Assembly (NCBI RefSeq): GCF_000424445.1
Contig: NZ_AUJX01000015.1
Coordinates: 19,618 to 83,617, forward strand
DNA from: Oribacterium sp. NK2B42
GTDB lineage: Bacteria; Bacillota; Clostridia; Lachnospirales; Lachnospiraceae
Direction: 5' to 3'
Length of the DNA: 64,000 bases
Part shown: piece by piece, positions 16,176 through 25,278 of the stretch
Layout: each line of letters starts with the position of its first letter
How positions within the stretch are numbered: the stretch's first letter is position 1
Notes under the pieces: generated by a model
Told to the model about the DNA's origin: nothing
Databases searched by the model: none
What the model saw: the letters and a program-made list of their open reading frames with translations, nothing else
Program-made: the position numbers and the translations under genes

Positions 16176-17315
16176 TTACTCAGCGTCTGTCTCTTCAATT
16201 CTCTCTGCTTCTGCTTTTCCGACTGCATCGATATCTACATCGGCAACGTCAGAATTCTCAGCATCCGGAAGAAGTGCCTTCATGCTAAGAGAAATCTTAC
16301 GATTGTCTACATCAAGGTCTACAATCTTAGCCTCAATATCCTGTCCGACTGTAAGAACGTCTGCAGGCTTGTTTACGTGATCCTTTGAGATCTGAGATAC
16401 ATGAAGAAGTGCATCAATGCCCTTCTCAAGCTCGATGAATGCACCGAAGTCAGTCATACGGGCAACCTTGCCGCTTACTATTGTACCAACAGCGAACTTA
16501 ACCTCTGCATCCTTCCAAGGATTCTCATCAGGAAACTTACGTGTAAGAGCAATTCTCTCACCGTTGATCTCCTTAACGAGAGCTGTAACTTCCTGACCCG
16601 GCTTAAAGATCTTCTTAGGGTTCTCGATTCTTCCCCATGACATCTCTGAAATATGAAGAAGACCGTCAGCTCCGCCGAGATCAATGAATGCACCGAAATC
16701 AGTAAGATTCTTAACTACACCTGTACGAACATCGCCAACCTTTAACTCTGAGAAGAGCTTGTCATGCTGCTCTCTCTTTGTTGCAGTCATAAGCTGCTTT
16801 CTGTCACCGATGATTCTGCGTTTCATAGGGTTGAACTCAGTGATAACGAACTGAATATCCTCACCCTGATACTTGTTGAGATCTCTCTCGAATGTATCTG
16901 ATACAAGAGATGCGGGAATAAATACTCTCGCACCGTTAACTTCAACATTGAGACCGCCCTTAACAACCTGAACTACCTTTCCTGTAAGGACTGTCTGATT
17001 CTCGTAAGCTTCCTTAAGCTCTTCAGAAGCTTTTGAAGCAATAGCCTCTCTGTGAGAAAGAGCTACCTGACCTTCACCGTCATTTACCTTCTTTACCTTG
17101 CATTCAATCTCGTCACCAACATTGACTACTGTGGTAAGGTCTAATGTATTGTCTGCGCTGTAATCACTTCTTGTCATGATTCCGTCTGACTTGTACCCAA
17201 TGTTGAGTGCAATCTCATCAGGCTTAACACTGATAACTTTGCCAGTAACAATCTCCCCTGCATGAATAGATTTTAATGATGCGTCAAGCATCTGTTCAAA
17301 ACTCATTTCTGACAT
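16176..17315 (-). CDS. S1-domain RNA-binding protein (RpsA-like)
   Basis: 379 aa with four S1 (OB-fold) repeats, recognisable from GEIVTGKVISVKPDEIALNI, VLTGKVVQVVKGGLNVEVNG, GDVRTGVVKNLTDFGAFIDL and GTIVSGKVARMTDFGAFIEL. The last two have the conserved TDFGAF. An acidic tail follows. Firmicutes versions are shorter than E. coli S1 and their role in initiation is less certain. In some Clostridia this is fused to IspH; here the two frames are separate but overlap by about 20 bases. The ATG at 17315 (MSEMSFEQ) has a GGAGG site, so I prefer it over 17333. Confidence 0.9.
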   Translation of the reverse strand: MSEMSFEQMLDASLKSIHAGEIVTGKVISVKPDEIALNIGYKSDGIMTRSDYSADNTLDLTTVVNVGDEIECKVKKVNDGEGQVALSHREAIASKASEELKEAYENQTVLTGKVVQVVKGGLNVEVNGARVFIPASLVSDTFERDLNKYQGEDIQFVITEFNPMKRRIIGDRKQLMTATKREQHDKLFSELKVGDVRTGVVKNLTDFGAFIDLGGADGLLHISEMSWGRIENPKKIFKPGQEVTALVKEINGERIALTRKFPDENPWKDAEVKFAVGTIVSGKVARMTDFGAFIELEKGIDALLHVSQISKDHVNKPADVLTVGQDIEAKIVDLDVDNRKISLSMKALLPDAENSDVADVDIDAVGKAEAERIEETDAE

Positions 17316-18168
17316 AATTTTGAACCTCCTCAATAATTTCTTTCGGGGTGCTTGCCCCAGCTGTAATACCTACGTTTTGAATCGCGTCATCGTAATTAAA
17401 GTCAAGATCGTGAACCGTCTGTATCAACTGGGTTTCCGGACACTGGTTTTTGCAAATCTCGAATAACTTTTTTGTGTTAGATGAACTGCTTCCTCCAATG
17501 ACTATCATGGCATCGGAGCTTTTGGCAAGTTCCTTTGCTTCAGACTGTCTCTCGAAAGTCGCGTTACAAATCGTATTAATAGCATTAACATCATAAAACT
17601 TTTTTTTCAAAATATCAATAATTTGTTGAAATTTATCAGTGTTGAATGTTGTCTGTGCCACTACTGTAACTCTTTGACCATTTCCTTCCGGAAGCTTTTC
17701 TGCGGATTCCATGTCGGAAATGGTGGAAATATCACCTTCGCCCCATCCGATGATCCCGATTATCTCCGGATGATCCGGATTTCCTATGACAAAAACTTTT
17801 TCTTTATCGGCAGTATATTTTTGCGCCAGTCTCTGGATTTTCCTGACAAACGGGCATGAGGCATCGATTGTTTCGATGTTTCTTTCCTCGAGAATGCCGT
17901 AAACGGATTTGGGCACTCCATGTGCTCTGATAATGACTATTCCGTCTGTAAGGGCTTTTAGATCATCTTCGGTATCAAGAATCTTTACTCCAAAGGAAGC
18001 AACCTTGTCTATGACGGTTTCGTTATGTACTATGGGACCATAAGTATATATCTGCTTGCGCTGTTCTTCCGGTTTTTGCTTTTCTCTTTCGATTATCTCA
18101 TATACGGTATCTACTGCCTTCTGAACACCGAAGCAGAAACCGGCTGTTTTTGCTAATGTTACATTCAT
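17296..18168 (-). CDS. ispH: 4-hydroxy-3-methylbut-2-enyl diphosphate reductase
   Basis: 290 aa. Last step of the MEP isoprenoid pathway, converting HMBPP to IPP and DMAPP with a [4Fe-4S] cluster. The three cluster cysteines are visible in GFCFGVQKAV, DASCPFVRK and NTICNATFERQ, and the substrate-binding motif GGSSSSNTKKL is present. Its start overlaps the cmk stop by four bases, and its 3' end overlaps the S1 gene start, so cmk-ispH-S1 form a tightly coupled transcript, as often seen in Clostridia. Confidence 0.96.
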   Translation of the reverse strand: MNVTLAKTAGFCFGVQKAVDTVYEIIEREKQKPEEQRKQIYTYGPIVHNETVIDKVASFGVKILDTEDDLKALTDGIVIIRAHGVPKSVYGILEERNIETIDASCPFVRKIQRLAQKYTADKEKVFVIGNPDHPEIIGIIGWGEGDISTISDMESAEKLPEGNGQRVTVVAQTTFNTDKFQQIIDILKKKFYDVNAINTICNATFERQSEAKELAKSSDAMIVIGGSSSSNTKKLFEICKNQCPETQLIQTVHDLDFNYDDAIQNVGITAGASTPKEIIEEVQNYVRNEF

Positions 18169-18830
18169 CTCTTTATCACTATATCCAGAATACTGTCTAT
18201 TGTTTCGTCTATTGTAAGATCGGAGCTGTCAATGAGTACGGCATCCTCTACTTTGATAAGGGGGGAGTTCTCTCTGTGCATATCCCTGTAGTCACGTTCC
18301 GCGATCTCTTTCTCAACCTCTTTGATGTCGCAGGTCTCACCCTTCTCCATCAGTTCTTTTGCGCGGCGTCTCGCCCTTTCTTCTACTGAAGCTGTAAGAT
18401 AAATCTTCGTATCTGCGTTTGGCAGAACCTTTGAACCGATATCACGACCGTCCATGACTACAGAGGTTTTCGAAGCCAGCTTTTGCTGGAGAGCTACCAA
18501 AAGGTCTCTTACAGGCTGATACTGTGATACCGTTGAAGCGGCTGCTCCTACCTCCTGTGTTCTTATTTTAGAGCTTACATTTTCCCCATTGAGGAAAACC
18601 TGCTGTGCGCCTTCTTCGTCATAGCTTATGCTAATGTCTATATCCTTTATTCCGGCAACAACCAGGGATTCATCATTTATGTCTGTTCCGTTGTTAAGGC
18701 AGTAAAGTCCTACTGCTCTGTACATGGCACCCGTGTCGATATAAACATAACCGAGTTCTCTGGCTACTGCTTTTGCTATTGTTGATTTTCCTGCTCCGGC
18801 AGGACCGTCGATTGCTATACTGTATGGCAT
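18165..18830 (-). CDS. cmk: Cytidylate kinase
   Basis: 221 aa P-loop NMP kinase converting CMP/dCMP to the diphosphates. N-terminus YSIAIDGPAGAGKSTIAKAV with Walker A GPAGAGKS, then YIDTGAMYRA, VVMDGRDIGSKVLP and the lid ASVEERARRR. GGAGG precedes the ATG. Eighty bases separate it from the upstream flavoprotein gene; that gap contains a short repeat found again at 36823. Confidence 0.96.
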   Translation of the reverse strand: MPYSIAIDGPAGAGKSTIAKAVARELGYVYIDTGAMYRAVGLYCLNNGTDINDESLVVAGIKDIDISISYDEEGAQQVFLNGENVSSKIRTQEVGAAASTVSQYQPVRDLLVALQQKLASKTSVVMDGRDIGSKVLPNADTKIYLTASVEERARRRAKELMEKGETCDIKEVEKEIAERDYRDMHRENSPLIKVEDAVLIDSSDLTIDETIDSILDIVIKR

Positions 18831-18862
18831 AAATTCCTCCTTATCTATAAATGCATGTTTTT

Positions 18863-18902
18863 CGCCGGTTATCTCTGATATACAGATGCGGATCTAATCG
18901 GC
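18863..18902. repeat. Short intergenic repeat, copy 1
   Basis: About 40 bp sharing the blocks TTATCTCTGA, ATACAGATGC and GATCTA with a second copy at 36823-36862. The core TCTG-ATATA-CAGA can form a small hairpin, and the ends (CCGGTTA / TAATCGG) pair imperfectly. It lies between two minus-strand genes. Confidence 0.6.
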
Positions 18903-18910
18903 TTATATTC

Positions 18911-20176
18911 TTATGTTAATGCTGCCTGCTGCCCTGCAAGGTGTCCTGTTGAAAAGGCCATCTGCATATTGAAGCCTCCCGTATAACCATCCACATCCAG
19001 AACCTCTCCTGCGAAATACAGACCTTTGACCTTTTTGGACTCCATGGTGTTCGGAGAGATTTCCTTCACCGAAACTCCTCCCTGGGTGACGATGGCTTCC
19101 TTGAAGCTTCCGGTGCCGCTTACGGTATAATCAAAGTTTCTTATGAGGTCAATGATGACTTTTCTCGTTTCACGGCTGACTTCACTAACCTTTCTATTTA
19201 TGTCTGTTCCCTTTTGTTCCAGACGGGCGTTGAAAACAGGTATGAGCTGTGATGGGAACAGGTTGGAAAAAGTGTTCCTGAGTTCCTTGTTTTTGAATTC
19301 CTGAAAATCTCTGAGAAGCCTTTCGTCAAGCTGTGAGTCATTCAATGCAGGCTTCAGGTCTATATGGACTGTCAGGAGCTTTCTTTTTGAAGGATCATAG
19401 GCATTGAGATACTTTGTGAGAACTGCGGATGCGGAAATGATCACGGGTCCTCTCAAACTATCTTCCATAAAATCCAGATCACCAAAATCTTTGTAGTAGG
19501 TTTTCCCGTTATCTTCGGTGATGCGTACGGCTATATTTTTCAGAGTCAGACCTTTCAAACGGAATATATCCGGCTCATGAACCGTGAGGCAGACGAGAGA
19601 CGGATAGGTTTCGGTAACTGCTATGCCTGCGTCCTTTGCAAATCTGTAGCCGTCTCCGGTAGAGCCTGTTGAAGGATAAGCAAGTCCGCCGGTGGCTACT
19701 ATCACCTTGTCTGCAGGAAACTTTCCGTAGGAAGTCTCTATCCCGGAAACCTGATCTTTTTTAAAGGTGACAGCCCGGACTTCTGTTTTGTAATGGATCT
19801 CAACACCAAGCTTTTTGATATAATGCTTCAATGCATCCGTGATGCTGTAAGCATGGTCTGACACAGGGAAGACGCGGTCGCCGCGTTCTGTTTTTGTGCG
19901 GCATCCGTTTTTCTCCAAAAGATCTATAACATCATAATTTGTGAATGAGTAAAGGGCAGAATATAAAAATCTCGGATTTGTGACATAGTTTTTGAAGAAT
20001 TCTTCCATGTCACAGGCGTTGGTTGCATTACCCCGGCCTTTTCCTGTTATAAAAATCTTCTTTCCCAGCTTGTCGTTTTTTTCCACCAGATGAACTTCTG
20101 CATCGGGATTTGTTTCCTTGGCAGCTATGGCAGCCATCATACCGGCTGCACCACCGCCTATGACGTATATTTTCAC
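18911..20176 (-). CDS. FAD-dependent oxidoreductase, HI0933/BaiN family
   Basis: 421 aa. The N-terminal dinucleotide-binding motif is VIGGGAAGMMAAIAA, and a glycine-rich GKGRGNATN follows. The C-terminal signature GGVSVKEI...GLYFAGEVLDVDGYTGGFNMQMA is typical of the HI0933 family (COG2081). Members include BaiN, a bile-acid enoyl reductase of Clostridium scindens, but most have no known substrate and are widespread in genomes with no bile-acid operon. No bai genes are nearby, so I give only the family. Likely co-transcribed with cmk downstream; a terminator separates it from lysC upstream. Confidence 0.9.
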   Translation of the reverse strand: MKIYVIGGGAAGMMAAIAAKETNPDAEVHLVEKNDKLGKKIFITGKGRGNATNACDMEEFFKNYVTNPRFLYSALYSFTNYDVIDLLEKNGCRTKTERGDRVFPVSDHAYSITDALKHYIKKLGVEIHYKTEVRAVTFKKDQVSGIETSYGKFPADKVIVATGGLAYPSTGSTGDGYRFAKDAGIAVTETYPSLVCLTVHEPDIFRLKGLTLKNIAVRITEDNGKTYYKDFGDLDFMEDSLRGPVIISASAVLTKYLNAYDPSKRKLLTVHIDLKPALNDSQLDERLLRDFQEFKNKELRNTFSNLFPSQLIPVFNARLEQKGTDINRKVSEVSRETRKVIIDLIRNFDYTVSGTGSFKEAIVTQGGVSVKEISPNTMESKKVKGLYFAGEVLDVDGYTGGFNMQMAFSTGHLAGQQAALT

Positions 20177-20205
20177 TTTATCTCCTGATATTACATGATA
20201 AAAAT

Positions 20206-20231
20206 AACCCGGGTCTTTTAAGTCCCGGGTA
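20206..20231 (-). terminator. Terminator after the aspartate kinase gene
   Basis: Stem ACCCGGG (20207-20213) / CCCGGGT (20224-20230), with TTATTTTT on the minus strand. Confidence 0.75.
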
Positions 20232-20250
20232 AAAGAATGATCAGCTTCCT

Positions 20251-21573
20251 TTAGTTTTTAGCACTTAAAACAAACATATTATATATTGCTTTAATTGCTT
20301 TTTCAAAGTCTTCGTTTCTGACTCCGATGATGATGTTGTACTCACTTGAACCCTGATCGATCATTTTGATGTTAATATATTCATGGGCAAGTGCTGAGAA
20401 GATTCTTCCTGCGACACCGCGGGAGGACTTCATGCCACGACCTACAACGGCAACAAGAGCTATGTCGGATTCAAGTTCTATCATGTCCGGATTAACGGCA
20501 CGCTGTATTCCGTTGAGAACCTTCTGCTCACAGGTCTCCAGCTCTTCCTGGTGTATAACCAAAGTCATGGTATCAATGCCGGAAGGAATATGCTCAAAAG
20601 AAATATGGTTGTCTTCAAGAACTGTCAGGATCTTGCGGCCGAAACCGATCTCTGCGTTCATCATGGCCTTTTCAATGTTAAGGGCACAGAAATTTTTCTT
20701 ACCGCTTACACCGGTGATGACGAAACGCGGCTTTTTCAAAGTGTCCTGTACTATCATGGTACCGTGATCATCAGGTTTGTTGGTATTCTTGATCTGGATA
20801 GGGATACCTTCTTTACGTACCGGGAAGATGGCATCTTCGTGAAGAACTCCGGCACCCATGTAGCTTAACTCTCGAAGCTCTCTGTAGGTTATATAATCAA
20901 TGACTTCCGGATTCTTTACTATACGGGGATCTGCTACAAGGAAGCCTGATACATCTGTCCAGTTCTCATAGAGATCAACATGCTCGGCAGCCGCAATGAG
21001 GGAGCCTGTAACATCAGAACCTCCTCTTGAGAAGGTTACGATATCACCATCCTCATTTGCACCATAAAATCCGGGGAAGACAGCATAATCAACATCGGTC
21101 AGGGCATCGTTGATGGCTGTTTCGGTTTTTGCAAAATCACAGGTTCTGTCCTTGTTAAATACAAAGCAGGATGCAGAGTCTATAAAGGTAAAACCAAGGT
21201 ATGCAGCCATAAGCTTTGCATTGAGATATTCACCCCTGGATGCGGCATAGTCCTTGCCGGCACCGTCAAGGAGATCATGAGCTATCTTATCAAAATCCTC
21301 ATCCATATTGATATCAAGTCCGAGTCCGTCGATGATCTCCTGATAGCGATCCTTGATCTTTGAGAGGATGGGATTGAAATTCTGTTCAGAGGATGCAGCA
21401 TTGTACAGCTGGTACAACATATCTGTTACCTTTGTGTCCTTGGAATCACGCTTGCCCGGAGCAGAAACTACAATGTAATGTCTGCTTTTGTCTGAAACAA
21501 TGATATCCTTAACTTTTTTAAACTGTTCTGCAGAGGCACAGGAACTGCCGCCAAACTTTGCTACTTTGATCAT
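20251..21573 (-). CDS. lysC: Aspartate kinase
   Basis: 440 aa monofunctional aspartokinase, first step of the lysine/threonine/methionine pathway (aspartyl phosphate formation). N-terminal VAKFGGSSCAS is the nucleotide-binding lysine motif; FSRGGSDVTGSL and ENWTDVSGF are catalytic-site motifs. The C-terminal third has paired ACT domains (ISFEHIPSGIDTMTLVI, ALVAVVGRGMKSSRGVAGRIF), the usual amino-acid feedback site. I use the ATG at 21573 (MIKVAKF), which has GGGGAG; the frame to 21594 is probably untranslated. Single-gene transcript with promoter at 21613-21641 and terminator at 20206. No lysine riboswitch fits the ~30-nt leader. Confidence 0.95.
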   Translation of the reverse strand: MIKVAKFGGSSCASAEQFKKVKDIIVSDKSRHYIVVSAPGKRDSKDTKVTDMLYQLYNAASSEQNFNPILSKIKDRYQEIIDGLGLDINMDEDFDKIAHDLLDGAGKDYAASRGEYLNAKLMAAYLGFTFIDSASCFVFNKDRTCDFAKTETAINDALTDVDYAVFPGFYGANEDGDIVTFSRGGSDVTGSLIAAAEHVDLYENWTDVSGFLVADPRIVKNPEVIDYITYRELRELSYMGAGVLHEDAIFPVRKEGIPIQIKNTNKPDDHGTMIVQDTLKKPRFVITGVSGKKNFCALNIEKAMMNAEIGFGRKILTVLEDNHISFEHIPSGIDTMTLVIHQEELETCEQKVLNGIQRAVNPDMIELESDIALVAVVGRGMKSSRGVAGRIFSALAHEYINIKMIDQGSSEYNIIIGVRNEDFEKAIKAIYNMFVLSAKN

Positions 21574-21612
21574 GATTACTCCCCTATATTGCAATTGATA
21601 TACATGAACTGA

Positions 21613-21641
21613 ATTATAGCATCCGAATAAAGGATAAACAA
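21613..21641 (-). promoter_or_regulatory. Aspartate kinase promoter
   Basis: TTGTTT (21636-21641), 17-base spacer, TATAAT (21613-21618) on the minus strand. Confidence 0.65.
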
Positions 21642-21692
21642 CATTTCATTCTAATATAGCAGGTATTACTTAATAGAGGTATATGTAAAGAA

Positions 21693-21728
21693 GAGCGGTC
21701 GGGCATCCATTTGAATGCCCGACCGCTC
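21693..21728 (-). terminator. Terminator of the ABC export operon
   Basis: A 14-bp perfect stem 21693-21706 / 21715-21728, with only a weak T-rich tail (TTCTTTA). It is 10 bases after the permease stop. Confidence 0.7.
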
Positions 21729-21738
21729 GTATCAGTTA

Positions 21739-23106
21739 TCATTCATTCCTTATAGCCGCAAGAGGGCTGAGCTTCATAGCCCGTACAGCCGGAATGTAAC
21801 CCGCTATGGAACCTACTGCAATGGCGAAAACGATGGCAAAGCCTGCCAGCCACAAAGGTATATATGACAGGGATCCGCTGTTGTTGCCGTATCCTATGAA
21901 CATGGAAACCATGTCATTGGTACCGGAGGAACTGAAGAAATTGATAATGTATGAAATGATGTAGCTTACTACAAGTCCCGCTATACCTCCCATGAGACCG
22001 ATGATGCCGGATTCAAAGAGGAACATGTTTTTGATGTCCGACATATCACAACCAAGCACCTTCATTACACCAATCTCTTTTGTACGTTCATATATGGACA
22101 TCATCATAGTGTTCATGATACCTATGGCAGCAACCAGAAGAGAAACACCGCCGATGCCTCCAAGCACCATCTGAACCATATTGAGGGATTCCTGGGCAGA
22201 TTCCAGCCATTCCATGTTGGAGCTTACGCTGAAGCCGAGGTTTGAGATCTGAGTCTGCACATCCTTGACATTGGCCATGTCATCCACAAAAACATAGATG
22301 GTATCGTACACGTAATAGGTATAGGGCTTCCCGTTCTTGGTTGTACGGGGATTGGGAACCAGAGCCTTTTTATATATTTTCTGCAGGAAACGTTTCAGCG
22401 TATTGATGTCTGCATATACATTGTATGAGTCGTAGGACCAGTCTTCTTTTCCGCCGCGTATGATACCGCATATAGGGAAAATGTATTTTTTGGATATCTT
22501 GGTTTTTGGGGACTCCTCTGAGCTGTTGTTCTTTTTTTCAACATAGCTGCTCTCGGGAAAAATAAAAAAGATGGTATCTTTATCAGGATTGATCTCGATG
22601 CTCTCGTAGGTAGTCGGCTTATAAAAGGAGTTATAAAGGAGCTGGTTTCCGAGTATAAGGCTGAGCTGTCCCTGATCGGGTTCAGGTATGGTACCACCCT
22701 CTCTGAGCTTAAGCTGCTCGAGATAGTATTGGGAAACACCGCATATGGTAAAATTACCATCATAACCATTACATTTGGCAGTGACATTAACTTCGAGAGA
22801 AGGACTTACGCTTACCACATGGTCAAGTGAAGCAAAGAGTTCAACATTTTCATCCGTGAGTTCTGTCTGTTTCTTGTTCTTTGAGGTGCTATCTCTGTTT
22901 TCGTAGCTTTCACGAACACGGATAAGAGTGAGCGAGCCTTCATCCTGATAGGATTTAAGCATCATGTCACTCATGCCGAGCCCCAGGCTTACCATGACAA
23001 CTATGGAAGCTGTACCGATGACAACGCCGAGAATTGTCAGCAGGGTTCTGGTTTTACGCCTTCTAAGATTACTTATTGCAAGCTTAAATAAATCAGATAG
23101 TCTCAT
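21739..23106 (-). CDS. ABC transporter permease, MacB/FtsX type
   Basis: 455 aa. The N-terminus LAISNLRRRKTRTLLTILGVVIG is the classic MacB_PCD start with the first helix. A large extracellular domain (~residues 45-315) is followed by the FtsX core with three helices (MVLGGIGGVSLLVAAIGIMN, IIGLMGGIAGLVVSYIISYI, IPLWLAGFAIVFAIAVGSIA), ending AVRAMKLSPLAAIR. It overlaps the 3' end of the exported-protein gene by 14 bases and works with the ATPase at 25279. MacB-type systems couple ATP hydrolysis to periplasmic or extracellular mechanics or export of peptides; the substrate is not evident. Confidence 0.85.
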   Translation of the reverse strand: MRLSDLFKLAISNLRRRKTRTLLTILGVVIGTASIVVMVSLGLGMSDMMLKSYQDEGSLTLIRVRESYENRDSTSKNKKQTELTDENVELFASLDHVVSVSPSLEVNVTAKCNGYDGNFTICGVSQYYLEQLKLREGGTIPEPDQGQLSLILGNQLLYNSFYKPTTYESIEINPDKDTIFFIFPESSYVEKKNNSSEESPKTKISKKYIFPICGIIRGGKEDWSYDSYNVYADINTLKRFLQKIYKKALVPNPRTTKNGKPYTYYVYDTIYVFVDDMANVKDVQTQISNLGFSVSSNMEWLESAQESLNMVQMVLGGIGGVSLLVAAIGIMNTMMMSIYERTKEIGVMKVLGCDMSDIKNMFLFESGIIGLMGGIAGLVVSYIISYIINFFSSSGTNDMVSMFIGYGNNSGSLSYIPLWLAGFAIVFAIAVGSIAGYIPAVRAMKLSPLAAIRNE

Positions 23107-25150
23107 CTGTATCCTGTTTCTGTTCCTTTTCCTTCTTCTTTTTTCTTATGAAGAGGATTGTTGCTGCTGCGCCAAGTACGCCGGCAAGTATGGCTCCCGG
23201 AAGCTTAAATGAGTCTAAAGGAGAGGCTTTGACGTTGTCCTCCTCCGGATAAACCCTTTCAAATTCTTCGGGTATATCCTCCGTCACGTAGAGATTTATG
23301 GTTTCTTCCTGTGTAGAGGTCTCTCCGTTAATGTCTTCATAGGAGATGGTTACACGTATGGTTCCGTCATCCATCGTCGGGGAAGTTCCGGTGATCATGG
23401 CATCAACAGTACCTGATTCTCCGGGCTTAATGTTTCCGACGTAAGCACTTGTGCTTTGAATGGAATCTGCATCAAAGGCTACGGTTACATTGTAAAGGAT
23501 AACCTTTCCTGTATTGTTTATATTAAACATGACATTGGATTCATTTCCTACTGTCACACTTTGGGGCATGATGTCATAACCTGTGCAGGACAGACGGGGG
23601 ATCTGCTTTACCTCTATATCCAGGGTAACTTTTTCTTCGGCATTCTTGAACTCAGGTGAGTCGAATTTTTCATTTATGGTGATGGCATAGGCTCTCGGAT
23701 TTACACCGGCGCCTGCTATCATGGTCCATGAAACCTCCTTTGCTTCACCTGCATTTAAAGCATTTATTACTGTGGAGTTGGAGCCGTTCTCCGTTGAGAA
23801 AACATTGGAATTATCTACCTTTTCGGATTCCACTGTAAGGAGAATGTTGCTGGCATTTATATTTGTGCTGGCATTTTCTATTTCCACAAAAAGCTTAAAA
23901 GGCTGACCTGCATAAACCGCTTCCGGTTCGGTATGGTATGAACCTACAACGAGACGCGCTTTTGTACGGTCGTTTGCATTGAACTCTCTTGTGGAGTCCG
24001 GTTCGGTATCATTCATGGAAGGGTTATTGATATTTACAAAGAAGGTATGAGTTTCCTTTGACTGCAGGGTTGCATCAGGTGTGCGCTTGTAGGTCACGGT
24101 ATAAATGATGGGATAATAACCGCTGGCAGCATTTCTTTTTATATTCAGGACATAAGCCGGGGAAATGATCTCTTCGGGAGTTACGGCCTCGAAGGTCTGG
24201 TCATAGTTGGACTGGCTTATCTCGAAAGGAAATTGTTTTGAAGCGCTTGCCTTTGAGTAGGCTGTATTCTGGAATTCCTTGGTCGGGTCCAGAGCATTTT
24301 CCATGTGAACCTTTACATCGTAGAGAGTACGGTTTGTCTGGTTTCGGAAATTCACGGTATAAGCCATCTGTGATGGATAGCTTGCGGCAGGAGTAACCTG
24401 GTTTTCACCTACTACAAAAGCGGACTCCTTCTCGGTTGAAGCGGGATCCGTTATCTCACCCTGCTCGAGCACGCAGATGTTTATGAACTCGGCTCTGTTG
24501 AGACTTCCGTGGTCTCCTGAAGGATTTTCGGGAACATCATAAAATATAGATACGGGAACCCCGTAGTAGCCGGCCTTGATGTCACTTCTTAAGTGTACGT
24601 TAAAGGTGACCTCGACATACTCTCCCTTTTTGAGGGTGCCCAGGTTCTTTTCCTGAGTCATGGTGGAGGAATTGATCTCCAGGGGATAAACGCCCCCGTC
24701 TACAGGATAGGTGAGACCGAGGGAAGCATTGTAAGCTCTGGCGGCACCTGCCTGGTAACCTTCGTTGTAAGCTTCAGACTCTTCTGCTTCATCGTCGGGA
24801 TCGTAGGGATTGGTCCTGTTTGCACTTGGAACTATACCGTTTGTGTTTATGAGATTCTGATCCTGTGAAAGACGAACCCTTACATTGTTGATATGATCGG
24901 ATTTCGGATTGTAGAGACCGTTTTTACCGTTATAGCCGATTCGGACGGTCAGCTGCATATCCTGCCCTATCACTCCTTCGGGTGTGGGATCAGCATCGTG
25001 GATAAAAGTATTAAGGTTGGTATCTACATAGGAAGCTCTTGCACTTATGGGTGAAGTGACAGAAAGAGCAGCCAGAACCATAAAGAAGCATATGCTGATG
25101 CTCAAAAATTTTTTTATTAAAAGATTTTTCAATAATACAGCTTTTTTCAT
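23093..25150 (-). CDS. Large exported, membrane-anchored protein of an ABC export module
   Basis: 685 aa. A signal peptide (hydrophobic FLSISICFFMVLAALSV, cleavage plausible near ISARA-SYV), several beta-rich CARDB/COG1361-like domains (repeated patterns such as GYYPIIYTVTYKRT and PGESGTVDAMI), and a C-terminal membrane helix (about 650-672, LPGAILAGVLGAAATILFI) with a Lys-rich cytoplasmic end. It lies between ATPase and permease genes, so it is probably the extracellular accessory subunit, as in other Clostridia. The ribosome site is partly buried in a hairpin (25155-25171). Confidence 0.7.
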   Translation of the reverse strand: MKKAVLLKNLLIKKFLSISICFFMVLAALSVTSPISARASYVDTNLNTFIHDADPTPEGVIGQDMQLTVRIGYNGKNGLYNPKSDHINNVRVRLSQDQNLINTNGIVPSANRTNPYDPDDEAEESEAYNEGYQAGAARAYNASLGLTYPVDGGVYPLEINSSTMTQEKNLGTLKKGEYVEVTFNVHLRSDIKAGYYGVPVSIFYDVPENPSGDHGSLNRAEFINICVLEQGEITDPASTEKESAFVVGENQVTPAASYPSQMAYTVNFRNQTNRTLYDVKVHMENALDPTKEFQNTAYSKASASKQFPFEISQSNYDQTFEAVTPEEIISPAYVLNIKRNAASGYYPIIYTVTYKRTPDATLQSKETHTFFVNINNPSMNDTEPDSTREFNANDRTKARLVVGSYHTEPEAVYAGQPFKLFVEIENASTNINASNILLTVESEKVDNSNVFSTENGSNSTVINALNAGEAKEVSWTMIAGAGVNPRAYAITINEKFDSPEFKNAEEKVTLDIEVKQIPRLSCTGYDIMPQSVTVGNESNVMFNINNTGKVILYNVTVAFDADSIQSTSAYVGNIKPGESGTVDAMITGTSPTMDDGTIRVTISYEDINGETSTQEETINLYVTEDIPEEFERVYPEEDNVKASPLDSFKLPGAILAGVLGAAATILFIRKKKKEKEQKQDTDETI

Positions 25151-25154
25151 TCTA

Positions 25155-25171
25155 CCTCCGATACTGCCGGA
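25155..25171 (-). promoter_or_regulatory. Hairpin masking the ribosome site of the exported-protein gene
   Basis: On the minus strand CTCCG-GCAGTAT-CGGAG directly precedes GTAGAATG, so the GGAGG site shares bases with the 3' arm. Opening this hairpin would be needed for efficient initiation. Confidence 0.45.
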
Positions 25172-25182
25172 GCTGCATCTAT

Positions 25183-25269
25183 GCCCACGATTTTTAATCG
25201 TGGGAGCCGCGCGGCTTAGAGCGCTTCAAAAGAATCCGCAAGGATTCTTTCTATACTGCCCACGATTTT
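25183..25269. repeat. Intergenic palindrome cluster bounded by direct repeats
   Basis: GCCCACGATTTT occurs at 25183-25194 and 25258-25269. Between them lie three palindromes: CCCACGATT/AATCGTGGG (from 25184), AGCCGCGCGGCT (about 25205-25216) and AGAATCC/GGATTCT (about 25230-25248). It fills the gap between the ATPase and exported-protein genes. It could be a decayed IS200/IS605 or REP-like element; no ORF is present. Confidence 0.5.
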
Positions 25270-25278
25270 AATAATATA

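Noticed and set aside
18911..20176. Bile-acid BaiN enzyme
   Set aside because: Only the HI0933 family signature is visible and no bai genes are present, so the specific function is unsupported.
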